DNA of 14,897 nt from contig CAYQMH010000051.1 in assembly GCA_964418485.1 (NCBI GenBank), forward strand, positions 1 through 14,897, written 5' to 3'. Position 1 is the stretch's first letter; every line of letters begins with the position of its first letter. Position numbers and translations under genes: made by a program. The notes under the pieces were generated by a model. The model did no database searches. It had not been told where the DNA came from and saw only the letters and a program-made list of their open reading frames with translations. This document shows positions 1-8,241 of the stretch, one piece after another. The DNA is from JAFGHJ01 sp964418485. GTDB lineage: Bacteria; Hydrothermota; UBA3072.

Positions 1-9
1 TCGGTTTTT

Positions 10-14
10 CCTCC
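10..14 (-). promoter_or_regulatory. Shine-Dalgarno of a gene starting beyond the left edge
   Basis: The minus strand reads GGAGG here, followed by AAAAACCGA and then the window edge. That leaves nine bases of spacer, about the normal distance to a start codon. I infer that another minus-strand gene begins at or just beyond the left edge. Its start codon is not in view, so this could be chance. Confidence 0.4.
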
Positions 15-111
15 GGAAAATAATAGGGGATAATGGGGGGTTTTGGCACAGCCTCAGCCTTTAGCTTTTGGATTAAAAAAAAGAGAAAACTTTGTGTCCA
101 TTGTATTAATT

Positions 112-146
112 AAGGTTTCAAGGTTTCTAAGGTTCAAGGGTTCAAG
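112..146. repeat. Tandem array of AAGGTTTC-type 8-bp units
   Basis: On the plus strand the units are AAGGTTTC (112-119), AAGGTTTC (120-127), a single T, AAGGTTC (129-135), AAGGGTTC (136-143) and a trailing AAG. The period is 7-9 bp and the copies are imperfect. The array is not in a coding frame and matches no transposon end or CRISPR repeat I know. Confidence 0.7.
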
Positions 147-199
147 TAAAAAACAAAAAAATCAGTGCCTATCCGTGACAATCCGTGGCTATTTTTATA

Positions 200-231
200 G
201 TTAGTGTGTTAGTGCGTGAGTGTGTTGGTGT
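200..231. repeat. Tandem array of four 8-bp units (GTTAGTGT type), left arm
   Basis: Four consecutive octamers are visible: GTTAGTGT (200-207), GTTAGTGC (208-215), GTGAGTGT (216-223) and GTTGGTGT (224-231). The array is followed by a T-rich spacer and then by an array of approximately complementary octamers at 244-275, so the two form the arms of a long imperfect inverted repeat. Confidence 0.75.
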
Positions 232-243
232 GTTTTTTTAACT

Positions 244-275
244 GACCAACGGACTAACAGACCCGCAGACCAACA
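244..275. repeat. Tandem array of four 8-bp units (GACCAACA type), right arm
   Basis: Four consecutive octamers are visible: GACCAACG (244-251), GACTAACA (252-259), GACCCGCA (260-267) and GACCAACA (268-275). Read on the minus strand they resemble the units at 200-231 (GTTGGTC, GTTAGTC). By hand alignment, GTTGGT (224-229) pairs perfectly with ACCAAC (245-250). The successive outer units pair at 5/6, 4/6 (one of them a G-T wobble) and 5/6 positions, separated by 2-nt internal loops. Confidence 0.75.
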
Positions 276-282
276 GTTTAAA

Positions 283-310
283 TTCTCTGTGTTCTCCGTG
301 TCTCTGTGTG
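283..310. repeat. CTCTGTG-phrase repeat, 9-bp units
   Basis: The plus strand carries TTCTCTGTG (283-291), TTCTCCGTG (292-300) and TCTCTGTGTG (301-310). Read on the minus strand this is the CACAGAGAA phrase, and the same phrase recurs at 12477-12522. It is therefore a dispersed family within this window. Confidence 0.65.
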
Positions 311-335
311 AGATATTTTTTGGGTAGGGATGGGA

Positions 336-370
336 TTCTAACTTCTATCTTCTAGCTTCTAACTTCTTGT
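336..370. repeat. 7-bp TTCTANC array running into the 3' end of uvrA
   Basis: The units TTCTAAC (336-342), TTCTATC (343-349), TTCTAGC (350-356), TTCTAAC (357-363) and a degenerate TTCTTGT (364-370) follow one another without gaps. The uvrA stop codon (359-361) and its last three codons (Thr-Arg-Ser) lie inside the array, so the array supplies the present C-terminus of UvrA. Confidence 0.75.
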
Positions 371-3127
371 TTTTAGTATTTCCTTCAAAAATTTCCCGGT
401 ATAAGACTCTTTGATTTCTGCGATTTCCTCAGGCGTTCCCTCACCGATGAGTTCACCACCTTTCTCTCCGCCTTCAGGTCCGAGGTCGATAACCCAGTCC
501 GCACATTTTATAACATCAAGGTTATGTTCTATAACTACGACCGTGTTCCCCATATCCACAAGACGTTTCAATATCTTGAGCAGAAGACGAATATCGTGTG
601 CGTGCAGACCGGTTGTAGGTTCGTCGAGGAGGTAAAGAGTATCACCTGTTGCGACTTTAGATAGCTCTTTCGCGAGTTTTATCCTCTGAGCTTCCCCACC
701 AGAGAGAGTTGTTGCGGGCTGTCCAAGTTTTATATAACCAAGTCCAACATCCTGCAGTAGTTTTAGTTTTTGTCTTGCTTTAGGAATATCCGAAAAGAAA
801 GCAAGTGCTTCAGATACAGTTAAATCGAGCACATCCGCAACATTTTTTTCTTTGTATTCCACTTCCAATGTTTCTTTTTTGAATCTTTTTCCTTTACAGG
901 CTTTGCAGGTAATGTAAACGTCGGATAGAAAATGCATCTCGATTTTCTTCTGTCCCTGTCCTCCGCATTCTTCGCACCGTCCTCCCTCTACATTAAAAGA
1001 GAATCTTCCCTTATTGTATCCCCTTACTCTCGATGCAGGAAGTTCCGCGAAAAAATCTCTTATAGGATCAAACACCCCTGTATAAGTTGCAGGATTCGAG
1101 CGCGGAGTTCTGCCTATCGGACTCTGATCGATGTTGATAACTTTATCAATGTTTTCGATTCCATCGATTTTTTTGTATTCCAGAGGTAGATATCTTGAAC
1201 CATGGAATGTTCTCGCAAGAGCTCTATACAAAATATCGATAAGCAGAGTGCTTTTTCCGGAACCCGAAACCCCGGTTATACATACAAAACAGTTCAGAGG
1301 TATTTCGATATCCAGTTTTTTAAGATTGTTACCTTCCGCACCCAGAATTTTAATGGTTTTATCTTTTTTCTGTTTATTTCGCGTCAGTGGAATTGGAATC
1401 TTCTCTTTGCCGGACAGATATTTCCCCGTTATAGTTTTACCGTTTTTTTTCAAATCGTCTGGCGTACCTGTAAAAACGACTTTTCCTCCTTTTGCACCTG
1501 CGCCTGGTCCAAGGTCAATTACCCAATCTGCGGATAAAATACTTTTGAAATCATGTTCTACCATAATTACGGTATTCCCGATATCACGTAGAGACTTTAA
1601 GGTTTTTATGAGACGTAGTATGTCTCGTTCATGAAGGCCAATAGTGGGTTCATCCAGGATGTAAATAATGCCGACCAGACCAGACCCAATTTGAGTCGCA
1701 AGATGTACTCTCTGTGCTTCTCCCCCTGCAAGTGTCTGGGTCGACCGTTCCAGTGTCAGATAGTCTACTCCCACATCTTCCAAAAAGCGCAGACGATGCA
1801 GAATTTCCGGTATTAATTCTGAAGCGATTTTCCATCTTTCATCAGCGAATTTGATACTCTCGATAAATTTTCTGGATTGCGTTATATTCATTTCTGCTAC
1901 ATCGTGTATGTTTTTACCGTTTATTTTGATTGACAAAGCTTCCTTTCTGAGTCGTGCCCCTCCGCACTCACTGCAGGGTGTTACTACCATATATTTTTCT
2001 ATTTCACTCCTAATCCAGTCTGACTCCGTATATTGATGCCTTCTGTTCAAATATGGTATTATGCCCTCCCAGCCATAGTCACCGTAAAGAATTATATCTC
2101 TTTCTTTTTTATTCATATCTCTCCAGGGAATGTTTAAGTCTAAATCGTATTTAGATGCGGTACTATTTAATTCCCTAAAAAAACTCCCTCTTGGCTCTCC
2201 TATAGGAGCAATTGCCCCTTCAAGAATTGACAATGATTCGTTAAATACTATATCTTCCGGGTCTATTTCCATCTCGGTTCCTATTCCCTGACATTTTGGA
2301 CAGGCCCCATAGGGAGAGTTAAAAGAAAAGAGCCTTGGAGAAATTTCAGGATAACTTATACCGCAATCCGGGCAGGAAAACTTCGTGGAAAATACCCTTC
2401 CCGAATCTTCGTCCATATCTTTCAATATTAATATTCCTTCGGTTTCGGAAAGAGCCGTTTCGACGGAATCCGCTATTCTGCTCCTTATTTCCTTTTTTAT
2501 CTTTATTCTATCTACGACTATTTCGATGTTATGCGGTTTATTCTTATCGAGTTCGGGAATACTTTCAATATCAAAAACTTCACCGTCTATTATCACTCTT
2601 ACATACCCTTTCTCTCCGATTCTTTTAAGTTCGGTAGAAAATGTACCTTTTTTCCCTCTGGCTATGGGTGCTAATATGTAAAGGCTTGCGTCTTCGGGAT
2701 AGGATAAAATTTGTGCCACGATTTCATCCACGGTTTGAGAAGAGATTTCTTTTCCGCAGTTATAGCAGTAAGCAGTTCCGGTTCTGGCGAAAAGAACACG
2801 GAGATAATCGTATATCTCAGTCACTGTCCCCACTGTGGAACGCGGGTTTCTAGAGAGTTTTCTCTGTTCGATTGAAATCGTGGGAGATAGGTTTGTTATA
2901 GATTGGACTTCGGGTTTGTCCATTACCCCTAAGAACTGTCTGGCGTAAGCAGAAAGTGATTCGACATATCTTCTCTGACCTTCCGCATATATCGTATCAA
3001 AAGCAAGTGAAGATTTGCCTGAACCGGAAATCCCGGTTATAATCACCAACTTATCACGCGGTATATCGACATCTATTCCTTTTAAGTTATGAATAGACGC
3101 TTTCTTGATCTCAATATTTTTCTTCAT
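359..3127 (-). CDS. uvrA: UvrABC excinuclease subunit A
   Basis: UvrA is the damage-recognition ATPase of nucleotide excision repair. It acts as a dimer that loads UvrB at lesions. The 922-residue length is normal. Both ABC modules are intact: first Walker A at residues 32-40 (GISGSGKSS), signature LAGGEAQ at 466-472, Walker B ILDEP at 490-494; second Walker A GVSGSGKST at 619-627, signature LSGGEAQR at 808-815, Walker B LLDEP at 833-837. Zinc sites are visible at C252/C255...C276/C279 and C718/C721...C741/C744. The ATG start fits the family's usual N-terminus and overlaps the gatB end by 17 bases. It has no good Shine-Dalgarno, so it is probably translated by coupling to gatB. The last three codons and the stop lie in a short-repeat array. 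Family identity is certain. Confidence 0.98.
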   Translation of the reverse strand: MKKNIEIKKASIHNLKGIDVDIPRDKLVIITGISGSGKSSLAFDTIYAEGQRRYVESLSAYARQFLGVMDKPEVQSITNLSPTISIEQRKLSRNPRSTVGTVTEIYDYLRVLFARTGTAYCYNCGKEISSQTVDEIVAQILSYPEDASLYILAPIARGKKGTFSTELKRIGEKGYVRVIIDGEVFDIESIPELDKNKPHNIEIVVDRIKIKKEIRSRIADSVETALSETEGILILKDMDEDSGRVFSTKFSCPDCGISYPEISPRLFSFNSPYGACPKCQGIGTEMEIDPEDIVFNESLSILEGAIAPIGEPRGSFFRELNSTASKYDLDLNIPWRDMNKKERDIILYGDYGWEGIIPYLNRRHQYTESDWIRSEIEKYMVVTPCSECGGARLRKEALSIKINGKNIHDVAEMNITQSRKFIESIKFADERWKIASELIPEILHRLRFLEDVGVDYLTLERSTQTLAGGEAQRVHLATQIGSGLVGIIYILDEPTIGLHERDILRLIKTLKSLRDIGNTVIMVEHDFKSILSADWVIDLGPGAGAKGGKVVFTGTPDDLKKNGKTITGKYLSGKEKIPIPLTRNKQKKDKTIKILGAEGNNLKKLDIEIPLNCFVCITGVSGSGKSTLLIDILYRALARTFHGSRYLPLEYKKIDGIENIDKVINIDQSPIGRTPRSNPATYTGVFDPIRDFFAELPASRVRGYNKGRFSFNVEGGRCEECGGQGQKKIEMHFLSDVYITCKACKGKRFKKETLEVEYKEKNVADVLDLTVSEALAFFSDIPKARQKLKLLQDVGLGYIKLGQPATTLSGGEAQRIKLAKELSKVATGDTLYLLDEPTTGLHAHDIRLLLKILKRLVDMGNTVVVIEHNLDVIKCADWVIDLGPEGGEKGGELIGEGTPEEIAEIKESYTGKFLKEILKTRS

Positions 3128-4499
3128 ACTCGGAAATTAACCGTGAAACCTCTTTCGGATCCGCCTTACCTTTGGTTTTCTTCATTACCTGTCCAACGAA
3201 AAAGCCTATCAGTTTTTTCTCTCCTTCTTTAAGACGAGTCAATTCGTCGGGATTTTCATCGAAAACCTCCAGTAAAACTTTTTCCAAGGCACCCCTGTCC
3301 GATATCTGAATAAGATTTTTTTCTTTTACAATTTGTTCCGGCGTTTTCTTCGTTTCCGCCATTTCCTTTAAGACTTCTGCCCCCGCATTCCTGGAAATTT
3401 TACCATCTATAACCATTTTTATCATATTCGCAAAATTCTCCGCGGGAACCTCAGGTTCTCCCAGGCTCATGTAATCTCTAAGTATCCATTTACTAATTTC
3501 TATAGGTTCGTTAATTATCTTTAAAGTTTCTTCCAGTAGGGATGCGACTTTGGCGGAATTTGAAATAATTTTCGCATCTACCTGTCCAATACCAAGTTCC
3601 ATATATCTCTCTTTTTTCTTCTCGGGCAATTCCCCTACGGTAGATTTTATTTCATCTATCCATTCTTCATTTATTACAAGCGGAGGCAAATCCGGTTCCG
3701 GAAAATATCTGTAATCGGAAGATTCTTCTTTTGTTCTGGCTTCCCATGTTTTACCTGTTTCTTCAGAGTAGTGTATTGTAGCTTGTGCTATTTCCCCGCC
3801 TGCTCGGAGAATTCCTATCTGACGTTTAACTTCATAGATAAGAGATTTCTTGACCGCCTTAAAAGAGTTAAGGTTTTTCACTTCTGTTCTTGTTCCAAGC
3901 ACACCCTCTTCTTTACTGACGGATATATTGGGTTCACATCTGAATTCAGCTCTTGCCATTACAGCACCGGAAATGTTTTCTAATTGTAATATTTTCCGCA
4001 ACGTTTTAAGATAAGCCACCGCTATATCCGGAGAATCTATATCGGGTTCCGTTACGATCTCTATTAAAGGTATACCCGACCTGTTATAGTCGATGAGAGA
4101 TTTATCTTGTTCGTGTATTGATTTTGCAGATTCCTCCTCGAGATGCACTCTTTTTATTCTTATTTCCTTGCCTTCGACCAGTATCTTCCCATCCGTTGCG
4201 ATGGGAAATCTGTACTGAGTAATTTGATATCCTTTTGGCAAATCAGGGTAAAAGTAATTTTTTCTCGCAAAAATAGATTTTGTATGAATCTTGCAGCCCA
4301 GAGCGAGACCTGCTTTTACTGCAAGCTTCACAGCTTTCTTGTTTAAAGAAGGAAGAACACCCGGGAGACCGAGGCAAACCGAACAAACATTCGAGTTGGC
4401 CTGATCTCCGAAACCGACAGGACAGCCGCAGAATAATTTGGAGGCCGTTTTAAGCTGAGCGTGGACCTCTATGCCGATTGTAGGTTTATATTCAGCCAT
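3111..4499 (-). CDS. gatB: Asp-tRNA(Asn)/Glu-tRNA(Gln) amidotransferase subunit B
   Basis: GatB binds the mischarged tRNA and activates its Asp or Glu carboxylate with ATP, so that ammonia from GatA can convert it to Asn or Gln. The protein has 462 residues, a normal length. The N-terminus shows the family motif IGIEVHAQL (residues 8-16). A probable zinc site is formed by C24/C26 and C39/C42. The C-terminal third matches the helical YqeY-like tail domain that contacts tRNA. The ATG overlaps the gatA end by eight bases (ATGGCTGA), with an AAAGGA Shine-Dalgarno upstream inside gatA. It sits in a gatC-gatA-gatB order and is followed by uvrA with a 17-base overlap. Whether it serves Asn, Gln or both cannot be told from this window. 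Confidence 0.97.
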   Translation of the reverse strand: MAEYKPTIGIEVHAQLKTASKLFCGCPVGFGDQANSNVCSVCLGLPGVLPSLNKKAVKLAVKAGLALGCKIHTKSIFARKNYFYPDLPKGYQITQYRFPIATDGKILVEGKEIRIKRVHLEEESAKSIHEQDKSLIDYNRSGIPLIEIVTEPDIDSPDIAVAYLKTLRKILQLENISGAVMARAEFRCEPNISVSKEEGVLGTRTEVKNLNSFKAVKKSLIYEVKRQIGILRAGGEIAQATIHYSEETGKTWEARTKEESSDYRYFPEPDLPPLVINEEWIDEIKSTVGELPEKKKERYMELGIGQVDAKIISNSAKVASLLEETLKIINEPIEISKWILRDYMSLGEPEVPAENFANMIKMVIDGKISRNAGAEVLKEMAETKKTPEQIVKEKNLIQISDRGALEKVLLEVFDENPDELTRLKEGEKKLIGFFVGQVMKKTKGKADPKEVSRLISEYEEKY

Positions 4500-5907
4500 C
4501 TTGGATTTCCTTTAAAAATCCTTTAAATGGTGCGACCTTTTCTACGAGACGAACAACAGAAAGAATCCCTTTTTCATCGAAAGGTTTTCCGATTATCTGA
4601 TAGCCGATGGGAAGTTTTCCGACCATTCCCGCCGGCGCGACTACTGCGGGAAGACCTGCTAAATTGACGCCTGCTGTCATACGGTCGGGTACATGCATTC
4701 TTATCGGATCATCGGTTCGCTCTCCAATAGGAAAAGCAGGTGTGGGTGTAGCGGGAGTTAACAGATAATCCACTTCTTTAAAAACCTCGTTAAATTCCTG
4801 AGTTATTAGCCTTCTTATGAGATCCGCCCTTTCGTAGTATTCGGCAATGGCTTCTGAGGAAAGAACAAAAGTTCCAACCAGTATTCTTCTTTTTACTTCC
4901 GGGAGGAAACCTTTGTCTCTGCTTTTCCTTATAGTATCATGAAAATCTTCTCCTTCTTTGCGCAGACCGTATCTAACTCCATCGTATCTTGCAAGGTTTG
5001 AAGATGCTTCGGCATATGAAATCACCTGATAGGTTGGTATAATATAGCCCGTAGTTGGCAGGGATACCGATTTAAAATATATTCCTTCTTTTTCGATTTT
5101 ACTTTTAATTTCCATGACAGAGGAGTGAACTTCCGGATCTATCTGTTTAAAGTATTCTTCTGGAATGCCTATTTTTATATCTTTTGGGATTTCGTTTAAA
5201 TTGCTGTAATCCTCGACTTCTTTTTCATAAGAAGTCGAATCTTTCGGGTCGTATCCTGCTATTACTTCCAGCATAATTCCCACATCTTCTGCATTCCTGC
5301 CTATAATTCCAATCTGGTCGAGTGAAGACGCAAAAGCAACCAGACCATATCTGGAAACTCTTCCGTAGGTCGGTTTAAGACCAACCAGACCGCAGTAAGA
5401 TGCAGGCTGACGTACCGAACCACCGGTATCGGAGCCGAGAGAAATAACAGCACTTCCCGAAGCTACAGCAACAGCAGAACCACCACTCGATCCCCCCGGA
5501 ACTTTTGTGGGGTCAAAAGGATTCTTAGTAGGTCCGTAGAACGACCTTTCCGTGGACGAGCCCATTCCAAACTCATCAAGATTAGTCTTCCCTGTAAAAA
5601 TTCCTCCGTTTTTCTCGATTCGCTCGATAACAGTGGCTGAAAAGGGAGGAACAAATCCCTTTAAAACGTTTGAGGCACAGGTGGTGGGTATGCCTTTTAT
5701 ATTTATATTATCCTTAATGGCAATAGGTATCCCTTTTAATTTACCTTCCTTATTATTCTTCTTTAGTTCCCTTTTGGCAAACTCACCTGTCACTGTTATA
5801 TATGCATTTAAGGACGGATTTATATTTTCAAGGCAATTCTCAAGCAAACCAAGAGGTGTTATTTCCTTCTTTTTAAATTGTTCCTGATATTCAAGAATCG
5901 TCTTCAT
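4492..5907 (-). CDS. gatA: Asp-tRNA(Asn)/Glu-tRNA(Gln) amidotransferase subunit A
   Basis: GatA is the glutaminase subunit of GatCAB, an amidase-signature enzyme that releases ammonia from glutamine and channels it to GatB. It has 471 residues. The Ser-cisSer-Lys triad is visible as K65 (in AIKDN), S140 (in PGGSSGGS) and S164 (in SDTGGSVR). The spacings of 75 and 24 residues match the known GatA triad. The start overlaps gatC by 17 bases, with a modest AGGAT ribosome-binding sequence. The end overlaps gatB by eight bases. All catalytic residues are present, so it is expected to be active. Other amidase-family enzymes are possible by sequence alone, but the gatC/gatB context settles it. Confidence 0.97.
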   Translation of the reverse strand: MKTILEYQEQFKKKEITPLGLLENCLENINPSLNAYITVTGEFAKRELKKNNKEGKLKGIPIAIKDNINIKGIPTTCASNVLKGFVPPFSATVIERIEKNGGIFTGKTNLDEFGMGSSTERSFYGPTKNPFDPTKVPGGSSGGSAVAVASGSAVISLGSDTGGSVRQPASYCGLVGLKPTYGRVSRYGLVAFASSLDQIGIIGRNAEDVGIMLEVIAGYDPKDSTSYEKEVEDYSNLNEIPKDIKIGIPEEYFKQIDPEVHSSVMEIKSKIEKEGIYFKSVSLPTTGYIIPTYQVISYAEASSNLARYDGVRYGLRKEGEDFHDTIRKSRDKGFLPEVKRRILVGTFVLSSEAIAEYYERADLIRRLITQEFNEVFKEVDYLLTPATPTPAFPIGERTDDPIRMHVPDRMTAGVNLAGLPAVVAPAGMVGKLPIGYQIIGKPFDEKGILSVVRLVEKVAPFKGFLKEIQDG

Positions 5908-6184
5908 TTATCATCCTGTTTATTGTAAAATGGTCTTTGCTCGGATTTTGTGTATTTGATAAGACTTCTTCTACAGATAAAGGTTTCTCTTCTTTATCTT
6001 CCCTTAAAGGCAAAGATTCTATATGAAAATGAGTGGTAGCGGGAGTTGATTTCACCTCGACTTCTTGGATCTTTCTAATGTGTTTTATGATTTTATTAAG
6101 ATCCTCCTGCAAGATTTTTTCTTCTTTTTTATCCAACTCTATATTGGCAAGTTTTGAAAGATGTTTTATATCAACTTCTTTCAC
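5891..6184 (-). CDS. gatC: Asp-tRNA(Asn)/Glu-tRNA(Gln) amidotransferase subunit C
   Basis: GatC is the small subunit that wraps between GatA and GatB and stabilises the amidotransferase. At 97 residues it has the usual length. The N-terminal KHLSKLANIEL stretch is typical of the family, followed by an acidic helix and an extended tail. The start codon is GTG and overlaps the pcrA stop as GTGA. A good CGGAGG Shine-Dalgarno lies eight bases upstream, which supports this start. The gene ends inside gatA (17-base overlap). Confidence 0.95.
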   Translation of the reverse strand: MKEVDIKHLSKLANIELDKKEEKILQEDLNKIIKHIRKIQEVEVKSTPATTHFHIESLPLREDKEEKPLSVEEVLSNTQNPSKDHFTINRMINEDDS

Positions 6185-8241
6185 TCGAAAAACCTCCGCT
6201 TAATTTTTTTTGTCGTTCCGTTAAAAGATATTAACAATTTGTCTCCGTCGACCACATCCAGTATCCTGCCTCTTCCGAACACCGGATGAGTCACCCAATC
6301 GGTATTTCTAATATTACTTTTTAGAATATATTGTTTCTTCTTTTTTACGCCAGGTGTATAATCTTTTGTCTCATCGATACTATCGGAAGGAAGCTCTTTT
6401 AAAAATTGTGAGGGGACAATAGGTCTTCCGCTTCCCCATCCTGCTCCGTGACTTAAGGAATAAGATAAAATTAGTTTTTTTCTTGCCCTGGTTATACCCA
6501 CATAAAAAAGACGCCGCTCTTCTTCTATATTCCCTTCCTTAATGCTTCGGTAGTGAGGAAGCAGCCCTTCGCCGATTCCTACTATAAAAACTACTTCGAA
6601 TTCCAATCCCTTTGTGTTATGCAGAGTCATAAGATTAACAGAATCGGCTCTGCTCCAGCTATCAATGTCGGTCTTTAAGCTTACTTCGTTTAAATAATCT
6701 GCGGGAGCATGGGTTCCTGCACTCTCAGTAAACTCATATACCGCGGACAATAGTTCCTGGATATTTTCGATTCTACTCTCGGATTCTATTGTGTCTTTTT
6801 CTTTCAAAATATCTATATATTTGGTTCTTTCCACTATCCCGACAATGAGTTCATCTATGCGTTCTATTTTATCGAGATCTCTTATAAGACGGACAAAATT
6901 CGCGACATTTGGTTCTTGCCCGGCAAGTTGACAAGAGGCTTCCCAGAGAGAAATATTTTTATTCCTGGCTGTGATTTCTATTTTTTCCCTCGCTACTTTT
7001 CCAATTCCTCTTGTAGGAGTATTCAAGATTCTAAAAAAAGAAATTGTGTCATTTTTGTTCACAACGAATTTAACATAGGATAGAATATCCTTTATTTCTT
7101 TTCTCTGATAAAATTTTACTCCTCCTACGATTACGTACGGAATATTTTCTTTTAATAGAGCATCCTCTATTACTCTTGATTGAGCATTTGTTCGGTAAGC
7201 AATAAGGATATCTTTTTTGTCGTATTTTTTTAGTTCTTCTTTTAGAAAACTTACTATCCTTGCGGCTTCTTCTTTTTCCGTAAGAGCAGAAAAGAGAACA
7301 ACCTTTTCTCCCTCCTCCTGCTCTGTCCACAATGTTTTACCTTTCCTGAAACGATTGTTTTTAACCACATTCGATGCGACCTCAAGGATCTTTTTCGTAG
7401 ATCTGTAATTCCTTTCGAGTTTGTAAACTTTCGAGTTGGGGAAATCGTCTTCAAAGTCGAGAATATTTTTGATATCAGCTCCTCTGAATCCGTATATGGA
7501 TTGATCGTCATCGCCTACTACAAAAATATCCTTATATTTTTCGGATAATTTTTTTAATATCTGATATTGTGACTTATTTGTGTCCTGGTATTCGTCAACC
7601 AATTTATATCTAAATCTATCATTTAGCTTATCCCTGACTTCGTTGTTAGTATCCAGAAGTATATAGAGATTGCACAGGAGGTCGTCAAAATCCATGGCGT
7701 CGTTTTCTTGCAACCTCCTCTGATATTCCTCATAAACATTTTTAAGTAATTCTGTTTTATAATCGTATGGTTTATATTCGTATTCGTCTATCAGTCTGTT
7801 TTTGAGATTCGAAATAGTACGATGGGCGTAATAAAAATCGAGGTCTTTTTCCTTTATCTCAAAATCTTTTAAAATATTTTTTATTAGATTACTTTGGTCC
7901 TGGGTATCGTAAATAACAAAATTTTTGGAATACGGTGTTTGGCTGGCGAATTCGCGCAGGAGACGAGCGCATATAGAGTGAAAAGTCCCCATCCAGATTC
8001 CTTTTATCGAACCTCTTACGAGTGTATATAAACGTTCTTTCATCTCATCGGCTGCTTTATTTGTAAAAGTAACCGCGAGTATATGATAAGGCTTTGTGTT
8101 TTTGTGTTCTAAAATATAAGCGATTCTGTACGTTATAACTCTTGTCTTGCCACTTCCAGCCCCGGCTAATACCAGAGCGGGGCCGGAAGTATGCGTAACT
8201 GCTCTTGCCTGTTCCTCGTTAAGATCTTTTTTAAAACTCAA
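6181..8241 (-). CDS. pcrA: ATP-dependent DNA helicase, PcrA/UvrD family
   Basis: This is a superfamily 1A 3'-5' DNA helicase of the kind that works in excision repair, removal of RecA filaments and replication restart. In 686 residues it shows Walker A AGAGSGKTR (26-34, K32), motif II DEYQD (216-220), motif III GDDDQSIYGFRGA (243-255), and a C-terminal motif reading HNTKGLEFE. The last ~40 residues (HPVFGRGRILDV...) resemble the Tudor-like tail that binds RNA polymerase in PcrA/UvrD. The start is TTG. An in-frame TAA directly precedes it and no other start codon occurs before the Walker A region. There is no clear Shine-Dalgarno, but a 12-codon mini-ORF overlaps the start and may couple its translation. 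PcrA and UvrD cannot be separated with certainty. UvrA is encoded in the same run. Confidence 0.95.
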   Translation of the reverse strand: MSFKKDLNEEQARAVTHTSGPALVLAGAGSGKTRVITYRIAYILEHKNTKPYHILAVTFTNKAADEMKERLYTLVRGSIKGIWMGTFHSICARLLREFASQTPYSKNFVIYDTQDQSNLIKNILKDFEIKEKDLDFYYAHRTISNLKNRLIDEYEYKPYDYKTELLKNVYEEYQRRLQENDAMDFDDLLCNLYILLDTNNEVRDKLNDRFRYKLVDEYQDTNKSQYQILKKLSEKYKDIFVVGDDDQSIYGFRGADIKNILDFEDDFPNSKVYKLERNYRSTKKILEVASNVVKNNRFRKGKTLWTEQEEGEKVVLFSALTEKEEAARIVSFLKEELKKYDKKDILIAYRTNAQSRVIEDALLKENIPYVIVGGVKFYQRKEIKDILSYVKFVVNKNDTISFFRILNTPTRGIGKVAREKIEITARNKNISLWEASCQLAGQEPNVANFVRLIRDLDKIERIDELIVGIVERTKYIDILKEKDTIESESRIENIQELLSAVYEFTESAGTHAPADYLNEVSLKTDIDSWSRADSVNLMTLHNTKGLEFEVVFIVGIGEGLLPHYRSIKEGNIEEERRLFYVGITRARKKLILSYSLSHGAGWGSGRPIVPSQFLKELPSDSIDETKDYTPGVKKKKQYILKSNIRNTDWVTHPVFGRGRILDVVDGDKLLISFNGTTKKIKRRFFE

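Larger units (their letters stand above)
1..358. other. Intergenic region downstream of uvrA, a mosaic of short tandem repeats
   Basis: No coding region is supported here on either strand. The stretch is built from successive micro-arrays, each with its own unit. They are a 10-bp pair at 20-39 (ATAATAGGGG, ATAATGGGGG), a CAGCCT pair at 49-60, and 8-bp AAGGTTTC-type units at 112-146. ATCCGTG occurs twice at 10-bp spacing (171-187). Two 4 x 8-bp arrays lie at 200-231 and 244-275, 9-bp CTCTGTG phrases at 283-310, and 7-bp TTCTANC units from 336 into uvrA. No convincing intrinsic terminator for uvrA is visible. A weak TTTTCC/GGAAAA stem at 6-20 has no T-run. The nature of this mosaic is unknown to me. 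Confidence 0.75.

Noticed and set aside
6..20. Hairpin terminator at the left edge
   Set aside because: TTTTCC/GGAAAA is a weak, AT-rich stem with a 3-base loop and no following T-run on either strand. The GGAGG within it fits a ribosome-binding site better.
20..46. G-quadruplex on the plus strand
   Set aside because: Only two long G-runs and one GG are present, fewer than the four runs needed.
240..280. uvrA terminator from AACTG/CAGTT ends followed by a run of A (minus strand)
   Set aside because: The stem is five base pairs with a loop of about 30 bases, and the following run is A rather than T on the transcript strand.
200..310. CRISPR array
   Set aside because: Units are 8-9 bp, directly adjacent, imperfect and without spacers, and no cas gene is present.
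1131..1634. 167-residue plus-strand open frame
   Set aside because: It lies wholly opposite uvrA, whose motifs are intact, and its translation has no recognisable domain. It is an antisense shadow, as are the other plus-strand frames in this window.
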